From NCBI GenBank assembly GCA_030737875.1, contig CM060925.1, positions 485,561,514 through 485,625,513 on the forward strand: a stretch of 64,000 nt of DNA. Reading direction: 5' to 3'. The translations under genes were made by a program, and so were the position numbers. How positions within the stretch are numbered: position 1 is the stretch's first letter; every line of letters begins with the position of its first letter. The notes beneath the pieces were generated by a model. That model was not told where the DNA came from. It saw only the letters and a program-made list of their open reading frames with translations, and searched no databases. This DNA comes from Allium sativum (Eukaryota > Streptophyta > Magnoliopsida > Asparagales > Amaryllidaceae). Below are positions 1-11,131 of the stretch, in pieces.

Positions 1-337
1 TTCAACTGGACATATCTTTTGATTCCCGCTATCAAATTTCGATTGGTCGGATTCATTAGAAAGATATCATCAATTAGATCCTAATGTTTTTGGTTTCACT
101 AAAATCCGGATTGTTTTGCACCCGGTACAGTCCGACAAAGTTTAAATTCAATTTTTGAAACTGCCACGCCATTTCAGGCCTTGTTTATAATTATAATTAA
201 TTATATTCGTTTTCAATTGTCGATTCAAACTTAGTTTTTATCGCCATTATTTAAAATATTTATTTTAAATATTTAAAATCCATTATTTTAGCCAATTTAA
301 ATATTTTAAATTGGTTCAGATTTTCTGGGTCGTTACA
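1..337 (-). repeat. Family A gypsy LTR, U3 end (left LTR, partial)
   Basis: AT-rich non-coding sequence ending in CTGGGTCGTTACA. On the minus strand this is an LTR start (TGTAACGACCCAG), the form usual in chromovirus-type gypsy LTRs. It resembles the end of the middle LTR at about 10870-11131 (shared words such as the CTGCCACG/CTACCACG stretch and the CAAACTTAGTTTTTAT/CGAACTTAGTTTTTAT stretch). It is much more diverged from it than the neighbouring parts of the family are from each other, so it may be a related subfamily. It is cut by the left edge of the window, and no gene is visible. Confidence 0.5.
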
Positions 338-1135
338 TCTTCGTCCGTGCTTCCAGTCTGTATAACCAAATCAACTCCAAAGCCTTCTGGAATCAGTACT
401 TACTCAAATTACGATGCCAATAACTAATACAGGGTAAATAATTTCGTTTCATTTCCTAAATGATTTCTTCTCAGTTCTTTATACTTGGAATTTTAGTTTC
501 AAATCATTCAACTTCTATATTGACCTGTTTGATGAAGTATATTCAACCAATCCAATATCCAAATAATAGACAACCAAATTATTTGAATTATATTCAACAT
601 TGATACTTACTTATCTATATTCACTTTAGTTAAACATACATTAGTATCAATCGATTGATATCCGATTGATTCCATTATTATTCATTCTATTTCTAAATAT
701 AACTAATTAAATTTAATTTCAAATTAATTCTACTTAACTAGGTTAAATTTTGTTTCCATATTCAATCAATTGATTTCTAACCAGTTCAATTTCATTTCAC
801 TATTCAATTTGAATTCCAATCAAATCAAGCAAAACAAACAAACAACCCATATTACTATATTATAGAAAATTATTTCCTTTTTTTTAAAAAATAGTTTGGG
901 TAAAATTATTCCATTAACCCTTTTAACAAAATAATATTGTATCAATTGCTAGTTCAATATGGTTTCCCAACACCTGAACCTATCAATCAATACAATAAAA
1001 AACAACTTTATATAAAATCTACAAATACGCTCTCATATATACGCTCAAACTCAATCTAGGGTATTACTAACCCCATCTCTATCGAGTTACACCACAGAGC
1101 TAAGTTTACTACTCAACCAATAGCTCTGATAGCAC
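338..1135 (-). mobile_element. Family A internal remnant 1 (non-coding)
   Basis: About 0.8 kb, AT-rich, no coding capacity. It aligns at more than 90 percent by eye with 11449-12243. It begins abruptly at TCTTCGTCCGTGCTTCC, directly against the LTR end, and lacks the polypurine tract and integrase tail that the second copy still has at 11132-11448. It ends at a primer-binding site. I read it as the 5' untranslated leader of a gypsy element whose gag-pol has been lost. Confidence 0.55.
1123..1134 (-). promoter_or_regulatory. Primer-binding site, family A copy 1 (decayed)
   Basis: The plus strand reads GCTCTGATAGCA, whose complement TGCTATCAGAGC differs by one base from TGGTATCAGAGC, the standard plant site for the 3' end of initiator tRNA-Met. 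It lies next to TATAACATACCGAC, the decayed outer end (TG changed to TA) of the middle LTR. This fixes the element's direction as minus. Confidence 0.7.
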
Positions 1136-4100
1136 TATAACATACCGACTTTCCTGTACTCTTTGAGTTGACTAATTACATCTCAAGTCCAACCCAAATT
1201 GCATAGGAAAGCAGATAGTTATTAGAAAGAAATTAGAGGGTGAGATAAGAAAGAAATATTAGAATAGAAGAAGAAGAAGAATCAACATAACACAAAGTCT
1301 CACATTACAGCGGAACAAGATATAATATATAAATATAACTTTATTGAGAGCTTGAAATAAAACTTACAATCATCAGGGTACATCAATACATTTGGACGGT
1401 TATAACAACCTGTCCTCATATACAACACACAGCAGAATAACTACTATATAACATCATATGTCTGATCTCTTCCAGCTTGTCTCCTTACAGCATTCGATGA
1501 CCTGAACCTGTACTCGGTCTAACCTGAGCATTTCAAATACCAGGTCAGTCTGGTGAACCAGAGTGAGAAACCCACTAAGTTTATATAACACACATACTGA
1601 TTTTTTAAGTTCAAAATCCTTTCGAAAGAAAAGGATAATAGTAAGACTAGCCTACACATAAACATGGACGGTTTTTACCTTACTATAACCCAAAATAGTT
1701 TTAAAATCATATCCTATTCTGATATTATAATAGTATCTAACCACAAATAAATATCCATCTAGCAGAACGCTTGCTTCTCACACTCCACATATATAGTATA
1801 CAATCAAAACCACGGGCGCTTATTGGAGATTGGATTCCCACTATGACAAGGTATGAAACCACCTTCCGATAGTGTATCTCTAGAGGGTATTACACTGGGT
1901 TCAACACGAACATCTTGCAACCCGGCCCACACATGACCGACCACTCATTTCGTTGAGTGTATCGAATGTATATCACCAACGGTTGGGTGCGACCCACCGT
2001 TTCCCGAAAAGGGACATCATCGAAATATATTAAAGAATGGAATGGAATTTCTCTAGATAGGTGATTATGCACCCTAATAGGAGCGACCCACATAGCCATG
2101 TTTCCTGCCCGATTTCTGTCATTTCAGTTGATGAGGCTTGAGGTTTAAAATTTCATTTTTAGATTAACACATCACTTTGAATGCCACATCATCAGTTCCG
2201 TCAAATCACTAACTGACGTCTTCAAAAAAATACACTGGGTACGTTTGAAGAAATCAATGTACGTGGCCATCTGGAAATACTCTATCAGACACTCGTCCAT
2301 ACAAGTCACCCAAAAACAGGATGAACCAAAGGCACCCTCCTACTGCATCCTAGGAATCACTCAAAGCATCAGTAGCGAGAAGTTCTTGCAATCCGTAAAA
2401 TCTCAACCACGATAGAATCACAGTTTAAAAACCTCTGGTAGCTAGCCAGAGAAATTCAACTGCAATCCTTCCGCTTATGAAGATTCACGGTCTTCAATGC
2501 ACCATCTCGACCAGCCTTTGAATATCTTCAACGTTTACGTATTTGTTGGCTGGAATGGTTTTCGAATATAAATTCAATCCCGGTCTTTACATTCCAACAA
2601 TCGATTTGGCCAGATTTTGATAGTCGGTGAATTACCTATCAAAATAAACAACGATCATCCATAGAAAACTAGAGTGATTCATTAGTTCAGTATACAGTGT
2701 CACTTGACCTCTTTAGTTAAACAATTGTTAATTAAATTTCAAAATCTCCCAACATCTCGAATTCCGCATCTAAATTCTTATTTCCAAATCAAATTGTTTA
2801 ATTTATAACTCTTCAATTTATAGCTTGTAATCTTCCTCACGGAAATATTAACTTAATTTCTTCAACTGCCATCGTTTCTAAACTAATATCATTCTTGGAT
2901 AATCATGAAGTCATCACAAGTTAGGATATTTTATTTACCTCGCATACCTTGAGTCGTCAACACTCTTATCTTCGGGATATATAGAAGTTTATAAATGAAA
3001 TCTCATTCAAATAATATCCCAACACTTCTTCTTATTTTAGAATCCTTTTTAAATAACTATATATAGATTAGTTTTATTTAAATAAATTCCTTTCATATTA
3101 AAATATTTACTTCTATATCTTTATCGCTAGATTCTTACTTTTATAACCAAGTCCAATCCGCTAAGGTTCCCGTTCGATTTCAACTCGCATCAATCTTATT
3201 TAAAACTTTCCTTTTATATAATTCCTTCCAAGAAATAAATCAAAAATCTAACTCATATATATATGAGTAAACTTATTAAAATTCTTTTTTATTATAAACA
3301 AGATCTTACTCAGCTAATTCCCTTTATCACTATTTCCATTTCAATCTAGTCCCTTTCAAATATTATTCACTTTTAAAGTTAATATTATTCTTTTATAGGA
3401 ATTTGGGCTCAAAAACACTTGGTTTCCTTTGAAAACACTATTATATATTTGAAACTTGCCAATCGAGCCGCTTTATGAATTCATATTCATATTGTACTTT
3501 ACATATCAACTCCTCGTTAATCCTTTACATCAAATATTTTACTTCATTATCAGCTATAAATAATTAATCTTTTCAAAAGATTATTTAAAATGATACTTAA
3601 CTTCAATGATAATTAAAAATCAAATAGTAGTTTTTAATAATCAATTCTCGTTCAAGTAGTCGAATTTGTTATCTCAAACAATATTACTTTGTTAACCATT
3701 TCCATTTAGTTATTTCCTTTAAAATAATTTCATTTGATTTAATTTATAATCTAATTAAATAATCCCATTTACTTGTTTATTGGAAAAATAATAATTAATT
3801 CTACCCTTGACCATTTTGTTAATCGTTGCTCATTTGCTTACAAAATTCATTAACATACGATTCTCGTTTTATAATAACAAGATAAATATAATTATTTATT
3901 TCTTTATTAACTCCATTTAAAAAATAATCTATATAAAATAGATTTCAAATCTATGTTTAGTTATAAAAACAAATTTATAACTTCCTTTCCATTGATTTAC
4001 CCGACGGTAAAGCAATCTCTATAAAACGATTCATTCAGAGGCCATCTGCCGATAACTACTCAACAAGTATCACCCATTGGTTAATATCAAATAAGTGTCA

Positions 4101-6452
4101 GACTGGGTTTCAACAATCAACAATCAATCAGGTTAATTAAATAGTTCATATAACATGAAAGTAACAACATATTTTAGGAATCCAGTCGGATTTCTCCAAC
4201 CTGCCTTTCCCTGCATCATAATAGGTTACCTTACACTTAATACAATAATATATTTAGTCATTACGATAAACATAAATGAACTGTCCAACTAATAACAATC
4301 AACAAACAATTTATAACATCCAACAAAGCATTAAATTATTCATTTAATACATTTATATTATTATAAACGTAACCAATTAGGTAAGTTACCACATTTGTAA
4401 TCTAGTCGTTAAGATAACGATTCAATCTGATTATATTAAACAAACGCTTAATTTAATCCATAAATATTAAATAATATTCAATATACAAACAATCATCCAA
4501 TCATCAACCATTAGAAAACATTGCACACAAAATAAATACCCAGCTTATATAAATATAAACGGGATAAACCAAGTGAGCTAAACTCACCTTGGTCTCATCC
4601 GTTGATTAAAACGGTCCATTTTAATAAAATTAAATAGTCGTTTAATTTTATCAAAAATTCCGGTAGCTTCCCGCTTTGACCAATCCCGCTCTCTACTGTA
4701 GTGCTCATCCACATGATCACATCGCCTTTTGTTTAATTTATTCTGGTAATGAAATCACGAGTTATTTATAGTAAAAGCGATACGATTAATTACTAGGATT
4801 AATTTATTTAACAGAATCCTAATTAAATTAATATATAACACTCATCACCTTATCCTTTCTTCACATCTGCATATTTTTGAACCACACATCCTTTAGCACA
4901 ACTAATCCAATGCCTTATACTCTACGCCTCTCCACATAAACACTTTGAATCAGGCCTCCCCACATAAACACTTCGAACCGTTCCTTTCCAATACCCCATT
5001 TTACCTTTTGTTTTATTCTTCTTCTTTCATTTTTTTAATAATCTGGACCAAAGCCTGCAACCCAGGATAGACCATCCATCTTCTTCTCTTCTTTCCATTC
5101 CAGTAAAACAATCCACCACCTTTTCTTTCCCATGCGAAGCCTCATGAACCTCTCCTGTACCACACAACATCTTCCCATCTGATTCTCCTTTGTTTCATTG
5201 TCACGAACTTCTTCTTTTCTTCCTTTTTTTTTCTAATTCCACATAGTACTTGGAAGGAACAAAAATATACCTCAAATTCTTCATGTCTTAGCTCATGCAA
5301 GCAACATCCCTTCACCGTAAATGAATGCTTCATCTCATTCTGTAACTATGCGTAGATACCCTATTGAACAAACACAACCGCACTGTTCTTTCTTCCCTTC
5401 ACAACATCACTCCCTTCCCAGTTCACGTCATATACCATCTCACCACAAGACTTTCCCTCTTCCTTATATTTTTGTTTTCCAATCGCACCATGTAGGAAGA
5501 CCCCATGCTTTCCGTTCAATCCCCATGCACCTACTGCTTTATTTTTCTCTATTTTTGTGGCTTACTCCTTTCAACATGTATACCCCTACGGCTGCTCTCC
5601 CTTCCAATTTTCCGCCTCATCTTTCTTTTTCTTTTTTTTTTAACAAATTCGATTGCATTTTTCTTTCTGATTCAAAGTGGAAACCAAGAACTGGAAGAAC
5701 GATTTACGTGGGTGTCACGACATTCAGGTATAGGTGTACAAAAATTATATTAGAAGCTGTTTTGCATGGGTGAATCTCGAAGCATTGTTTGGTCGGTACA
5801 GATATATTGTTCCACAGGTAAGAAAACAGAAGTGTGGCGTGCAAGGAACATTTGTTTTGGGGAGCAAGAAATGTACAGTGTTGTAGATGTCTTTGATTTT
5901 CTTTAAAAATTTATATAACTAACCATTGCATAATCACAATAGGATATCTTATTAACATGTCTGGTTTTAACGGAAGAATAATAGGCAGTTGGGAAAGTTA
6001 ATATGAACATGAAGTTTTCCATACAAGTCTTCAATAAACTTGGCCCGACTTCGATAGTAAACCATGAAGAAAGAAACTGGTTTGCTCTCCATTAACAGAA
6101 ATTTATATGGTTAATTCGGTTCACATCATTCTCAATGTCTTATAAAATTTGTTTAATTTTCGTCCGTATTCGTTTAATATTGGTAAAAATACGGTCAAAA
6201 TATAATTCCAGCTGAGCATGGAAGAGGACATGTATTATTTTATCTATGCTAATCTAATGAATGAAGATTTGTTAGTTTAACATCTAATGGTTGATTAATT
6301 GTTGTTATGCCGCAACTAAACCTGAAGCTGTAGTTTACACTCTAGGAACATGGTATGCATTATTTAATCTTCTTTTATCTCCACATTTCCACTCAGTTGT
6401 ACATCCTATGAAGGTAGGTGCGATGCGTTCTTGTCTTCTAGGTTGTACTTAG
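1136..6452 (-). repeat. Family A middle LTR, main part
   Basis: A long non-coding stretch of 5.3 kb that aligns collinearly with 12244-12426, 22625-23116, 37363-41451 and 55023-55044, with about 7 percent difference in the part compared. It starts at the primer-binding site and is interrupted at 6452 by TRGAG-1, then probably resumes at 10215-11131. This gives an unusually long LTR of about 6.2 kb. It holds the unoccupied target sites of three younger insertions (1313-1317 GAACA, 1801-1805 CAATC, 5860-5864 GGGAG). Short ORFs inside (for example near 5321-5773) do not keep frame in the other copy, so I see no gene. Confidence 0.6.
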
Positions 6453-6983
6453 TGAAAGATTGCGCGTATGTGATAAGTATAATATACACACAAGGATCGT
6501 TTAATATGACAAACAGTTGTCAAATATGAAGTAATAAACAAGCACAGAAATGTATGATAGTAAATGCAGCAAAAAATATAAAAAAATCACACCAGGGATT
6601 TTTATACTGGTTCGGAGCACCGTCCTACGTCCAGTCCCAGACCTCTCTCTAGATTTTCACTAACAACAACCTCGCTTCACCCGGAGGAACAGGCTCACAA
6701 CACCCGAGCAGCCGAACGGGATTTCACGCCTCTAACAACATGAGGATTTCAACACTTGCCTGATCCCACACAGGACTTCAACACTTGCCTGATCACACAC
6801 AGGACTTCAACTGATACAGTGGTTTAGACTTCTGCTTTTTGTTCTTGATTCAACACGGATAGTCAACAGTTTGAGTACAATCTTCCTTAAATCTACACAT
6901 TCAAAGTATATACTTGAGGATCAGATTACAGGAAGATTGTACTCAAACTGTTGACTATCCGTGTTGAATCAAGAACACAAAGC
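6453..6983 (-). repeat. TRGAG-1 3' LTR, shortened with a snap-back inversion
   Basis: Aligns with the first 450 bases of the 5' LTR (9199 onward), including the TTCGGAGCACC...CCTACGTCC block. It then departs: a 53-base stretch (6834-6886) is repeated in inverted orientation at 6931-6983 and abuts the polypurine tract. The outer half of the U3, with the TATA box present in the other LTR, is missing. A 27-base tandem duplication (CACTTGCCTGATC...) lies near 6752-6806. Confidence 0.75.
6834..6983. repeat. Near-perfect inverted repeat (53-base arms, 44-base loop)
   Basis: Arms 6834-6886 and 6931-6983 are complementary with one mismatch seen. The loop (6887-6930) corresponds to 9653-9696 of the other LTR read in the opposite direction. 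The segment is therefore a fold-back junction rather than an ordinary palindrome. Confidence 0.85.
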
Positions 6984-6998
6984 TTTCTCCCCCTTTTT
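6984..6998 (-). other. Polypurine tract of TRGAG-1
   Basis: The minus strand reads AAAAAGGGGGAGAAA directly before the 3' LTR remnant. A second G-rich tract of the same style (complement of TTTCTCCCCCTTTGTC) lies near 7206-7221, as in Sirevirus-like copia elements, which often carry several. Confidence 0.75.
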
Positions 6999-7396
6999 GA
7001 TTGATGACAACACCTTGGATTTTCTCCCTCTAAATATAAAGCTACCCTTGAATTTCTGCAACATTTGTTAGTTCATAATATAAATAATCTTACCTTTTGA
7101 TTCATGCATTAACAAATGTTAGCATACATATACTATTATCGTGTTAAGCACATAATTTTAAATGATATGTATCATGAATGATATGTATCATCATGAGAGA
7201 AAATATTTCTCCCCCTTTGTCATTGATTAAAAAGAATAAATACCATAATAAACACAGTAATCGAGAGTAGTAAATAATTATAGCACCTTTAGTCCAATAT
7301 CCATTTCCCTCTTTTCTTAAGTGGGACCTACAAAAAATACAATTGAGTCCATGGTACCCACTTTTTTATGGGGCCTAAGAGTTAGGTCTTAGGAGT

Positions 7397-9136
7397 TCAT
7401 ACCCATATGGGTCCGGTATCCCCTTTATATACATAATTAGAATTATGATGCACAATATTTATGAACTGCTGAATATATTTGTTCCTAATCAAATTATTAT
7501 TTGTTTTAGGAACCCATATTTTGATAGTCTTGACATTTTTCTTTTGAAAATTCATAACTGGTTTTAGCTTGGAATATAACAAACTAGAATTCTTCTTAGC
7601 TTTTACATTCTTCTTTTTGTAAGAATGATATTTCTGAGTTCCTTGTTTCTTATATCCCAACCCTTGCTTATTTGATACAGATTGTGAATTTTCAATAATC
7701 TTTGTTAAATTTTCTCGACCTTTGTTGAAGTTAGAAACATTTTGAGTGATGTTATCTAACTTAGTTTGTAAAACAGCATTTTCTAGGTCTAGAAATTTGA
7801 CTTTTGCCATAAGTTCATGATTTTCAGCAGTAAGAGCATCGTTTTTCTCTTTTTGAGTTTCAATTTTTTTACTCAGAAGAGATAATTGAGAATCAATATT
7901 AGATGATGATTCTTGAAGTTTTTCAAGTTCTTCTTCTAAAATTATCTTCTCGTCTTTTAATATATCTCGATCAAACTCTGCTCTACTCAAATCAGGTTTG
8001 GCTTCTTTGAGTTGTCGTTTTATGTCTTTAAATTTGACTATCAATTCAGCATTAATATCAAGTATATCATCAAATGTAGGAATTTGTACCTCATCATCTG
8101 TTCCCATGAAACAAACGTTTGCTTGTTCATTTTTTGTATCACTTTCACTTTCTGATGAAGACGAGTCTGAATCATCCCAGTTTACTGAGAATGCTCGTTT
8201 CTTTGATTTATCCTTCTTGTATTCAAATTTGTCGTTTTCTGACTTCTTTTTTTGTTCTGGACAATCCTTGTGCATGTGCCCTTTTTTGTGGCAGTTGAAA
8301 CATTCTTCAACGGATGATGATGGTCTATTTGATCCACTTTTCTTTTTGTTATAACGACTTGCTTTTTGTCGTTTCAAGAATTTCTTGAAACCTTTTGCAA
8401 TGAATGCCAAGTCTTCATCTTCAGAATCTGATTCATCTTCGTCTTTTTCGGCATGAAATGCTATATTTTTCTTCTCTTCTTTCTGTTCTTTTCTAGCCTG
8501 CAAATTAGCTTCATAGGACATTAGATTTCCTATCAATTTATCTGGTTTAATGATGGAAAGGTCATTAGCTTCTTCAATCACTAATACTTTTCGTTCCCAT
8601 TCACTAGTCAGAGAATGTAGGACAGTTGAAACAACATCAAAATCGGAATATTTTTGCCCTAGACCAATAAGTGCATGATGAACAGTTTGAAACCGTGAGT
8701 ACATATCATTGATCATCTCATTTGGTTTCATTTTGAAAATTTGAAACTGACTTTTTAGCATGGCTATTTTGGCTTGTTTAACCTTGTTAATACCTTCATG
8801 AGTGGTTTTCAGTGTTTTCCATATTTGATATGCAGTGGTACATATACTAACACGGTTATATTCATTTTGATCTAATGCACAAAACAACATATTGATTGCT
8901 TTTGCATTTACAGCAGCTGCGGTTTTCTCAGCAGCAGTCCATTCTGCGTACTCAGTCGTTGGATTTACTATTTCTTTTTGAGTAGCATTCCAAGCATCAT
9001 AGCTAGTTGATTGCATGTAAAAAGCCATATGAGTAGCCCAATAACTATAGTTAAGGCCATTAAAGAAAGGAGGTCTTTGTGTTGATTGACCTTCAGTGTA
9101 AGGGGTGTTAGTGCTAGAACTTGTGTTATTTGCCAT
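7397..9136 (-). CDS. gag: Gag polyprotein of TRGAG-1 (copia type, intact)
   Basis: The product is a structural nucleocapsid protein of a Ty1/copia-type particle, acting in the cytoplasm to package RNA. I take the ATG at 9136 (MANNTSSS), 63 bases inside the primer-binding site; the frame is open a few codons further up without an ATG. 579 residues. The N-terminal third is a UBN2/DUF4219-type gag core (PPFFNGLNYSYW, then AKAINMLFCALD and YQIWKTLKTTHEG). Around residues 275-290 lies an intact CCHC zinc knuckle, C-FN-C-HKKG-H-MHKD-C. An acidic stretch and a long coiled coil follow (EELEKLQESSSN onward), and the tail is Lys-rich with the WVPKTNNN motif that in Sirevirus-like elements sits just before protease. 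The ORF stops there, and pol is absent rather than mutated. It is related to the gag at 17321-19324. Confidence 0.85.
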   Translation of the reverse strand: MANNTSSSTNTPYTEGQSTQRPPFFNGLNYSYWATHMAFYMQSTSYDAWNATQKEIVNPTTEYAEWTAAEKTAAAVNAKAINMLFCALDQNEYNRVSICTTAYQIWKTLKTTHEGINKVKQAKIAMLKSQFQIFKMKPNEMINDMYSRFQTVHHALIGLGQKYSDFDVVSTVLHSLTSEWERKVLVIEEANDLSIIKPDKLIGNLMSYEANLQARKEQKEEKKNIAFHAEKDEDESDSEDEDLAFIAKGFKKFLKRQKASRYNKKKSGSNRPSSSVEECFNCHKKGHMHKDCPEQKKKSENDKFEYKKDKSKKRAFSVNWDDSDSSSSESESDTKNEQANVCFMGTDDEVQIPTFDDILDINAELIVKFKDIKRQLKEAKPDLSRAEFDRDILKDEKIILEEELEKLQESSSNIDSQLSLLSKKIETQKEKNDALTAENHELMAKVKFLDLENAVLQTKLDNITQNVSNFNKGRENLTKIIENSQSVSNKQGLGYKKQGTQKYHSYKKKNVKAKKNSSLLYSKLKPVMNFQKKNVKTIKIWVPKTNNNLIRNKYIQQFINIVHHNSNYVYKGDTGPIWV

Positions 9137-9184
9137 ATTACTAGAATATATCAAATAACTGTGTTATAGTTATAAGATGACCCT

Positions 9185-9196
9185 GCTCTGATACCA
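9185..9196 (-). promoter_or_regulatory. Primer-binding site of TRGAG-1
   Basis: The plus strand GCTCTGATACCA is the exact complement of TGGTATCAGAGC (initiator tRNA-Met site). It lies two bases from the 5' LTR, which begins TGAAAATGCGAG in plus-strand reading. Confidence 0.9.
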
Positions 9197-9198
9197 AT

Positions 9199-10214
9199 TG
9201 AAAATGCGAGTGCGTGCATGTACTTGTCAAGTATAGTGCACTCACAAGGATCGTGTAATATGACAAACAATATTCAAGTATAAAGTAATAGCTAATCAAA
9301 GAGCAGTAGTATAGTAAATGCAGTAAAAATGGAAAAATCACGCCAGGGCTTTTTATAATGGTTCGGAGCACCATCCTACGTCCAGTCCCAGACCTCTCTC
9401 TCGATTTTCACTAATCAACAACCTCGCTTCACCCGGAGGAATAGGTTCACAATACCCGAGCAACCGAACGGGATTTCACGCCTCTAACAACACGTGGACT
9501 TTAACACTTGCCTGATCACACACAGGACTTCAACTGATACAATGGTTTTGATTTCTGCTTTGTGTTCTTGATTCAACACAGATAGTCAACAGTTTGAGTA
9601 CAATCTTCCTATAATCTGATTCTCAAGTATATACTTTGAATGCGTAGATTTAAGGAAGTATATTACTTATTGAATCAAGAGATATGAAATAATTTCAATG
9701 ATTCAATAAGCAATTGAAATATTTGATAGCTTTTAGAATGCAAGAATATTTAGAAAGTAAGATCAGAATTTAGAGCAAGAATCGGTTATCTGAAAGTATG
9801 ATTTCAAGTCTATTTATAGTGTATAATAGTTTCATTCCTTCATGAAGAGTTTCTACAAAATATTGCATCTGTATCCATTGAAAATTGAAGAGAAAACTCT
9901 TGATGAATGGAAGCAACCCTTCATAAAAAATCTTGTTGTTCGGAACGGTCGACTGGTTGAAAATCACCGGTCCATAGTCTATATCACTCTGCACTCTTTC
10001 CCGGTCTGAGTCTGGACCGTTTGGGCTTTTTCTGTGACTTTTCAATTCCTCAAATATACAGATTTCAGCAACGAAGTTTTGTGCATTCGTGTTATACTTT
10101 GAGGATAGATTTTAACATATTTCTAACATGACTCAAAGTAAAAAACCTTATCTCTATGAAATGATCTTCATTGCACCTTTATGTGGTGGCATCGTTCAAA
10201 ATCTTGTCTCAACA
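9199..10214 (-). repeat. TRGAG-1 5' LTR
   Basis: About 1 kb. The inner end is fixed by the primer-binding site. The outer end is placed at ...CTCAACA (10214), because that gives TG...CA ends and a 4/5 target-site match. A minus-strand TATA box (ACTATAAATAGA) is at 9811-9820. An alternative outer end at about 10128 (...TCTAACA) cannot be excluded. Confidence 0.6.
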
Positions 10215-11131
10215 CTTAAGGTATTAGGTAGCTCTATATTTGCTCATGAATAAAGTTTGCTACGTTATTTTACTATTTAATACGGAATCGCTACTTAACG
10301 CTAACATTAAATATTCACACTCCTATAACCGAATTCCAATCGCTGTGAAAATGGACCCACTGCTAAGTCAAAACATTTCGGTCCCAATGGAATTTGCTTA
10401 ATTGAAAACGGACTTTGCTTGCACAATGACAATAATTTAAAATATCGGTTCACCTTTAAATTTCGTCTACTGGCAAAACAACTCCGTTTGGCTCCAAACT
10501 AGAAAACTATTAATAATTCATTATACGTATTCCAATAAAACTTGTTTCGTCGAAAACGGAGGTCGTTGGAAAAAAACATTTTTAAGGCCTATATAATAAC
10601 GATAAAAATATAATTAAATTAAAAACAATTCTATTTAAATAAATTATTATTTCTCCAAATGGAATATTATATAGCTTCAAAATAAACCAATATATATTTT
10701 GTACTCAATATCCAGAAATTTGGGTTAAAACGGTATCCAAATATATAGAAATAACTTTTTATTTATTTATTAAATCGTTATAATTTATTAACGATTCCAT
10801 ATCGACTATTTGAAAATTTAATTTGGACATTACTTACAATCCATAAGCTAAAATCTCAATTTTTCTCTTTCGTTAGAAAAATATTATCAAATAGATTCAA
10901 ACATTCATGTTTCGCCGAATTTCGACTCATATCGGATCATGTATATTCAGTCGAAGTTTAAATCATAAATTACAAACTACCACGATGTTTTGAGCTCGTT
11001 TTAATTATATTATAAGTTATATATATTCGAACTTAGTTTTTATTAAATAAATTTGATTTAAAATCCATTAAATCAATATTTAAAATGGAATTAAATATTC
11101 ATAATTAACATTCAAAATCTGGGATGTTACA
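10215..11131 (-). repeat. Family A middle LTR, U3 end
   Basis: AT-rich non-coding sequence ending CTGGGATGTTACA, the complement of a TGTAACATCCCAG LTR start. A polypurine tract and the tail of an integrase reading frame follow it in minus orientation. I infer that it continues the LTR broken at 6452. The corresponding part of the right LTR lies outside the window, so this join is not confirmed by a second copy. Confidence 0.55.

Larger units (their letters stand above)
6453..10214 (-). mobile_element. TRGAG-1: gag-only copia-type LTR element
   Basis: A minus-strand element with a 5' LTR at 9199-10214, tRNA-Met primer-binding site at 9185-9196, one gag ORF (7397-9136), polypurine tract at 6984-6998 and a rearranged 3' LTR at 6453-6983. 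No protease, integrase or reverse transcriptase is present, so it would need enzymes in trans. This matches the class known as TR-GAG (terminal repeats with a GAG domain). The target duplication is imperfect: CTTAG at 6448-6452 versus CTTAA at 10215-10219. The right outer boundary is inferred from TG...CA ends and is less certain than the left. Confidence 0.7.

Noticed and set aside
5142..5773. Small ORFs in the family A LTR, with partial counterparts at 40511-41320
   Set aside because: The reading frames are not conserved between the two copies; substitutions and indels are spread without regard to codon position.
7998..8354. ORF antisense to TRGAG-1 gag, and similar ones at 18296-18692
   Set aside because: Mirror frames of the acidic/coiled-coil gag sequence (Ser/Phe-rich), with no start context or homology.
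9185..9196. tRNA gene signal near TGGTATCAGAGC sites
   Set aside because: Only the 12-base primer complement is present, with no cloverleaf around it; the same holds at 12231 and 19360.
9770..10045. 91-codon minus-strand ORF in the TRGAG-1 5' LTR
   Set aside because: Lies across the LTR TATA box; no domain and no conservation visible in the other LTR, which lacks this part.
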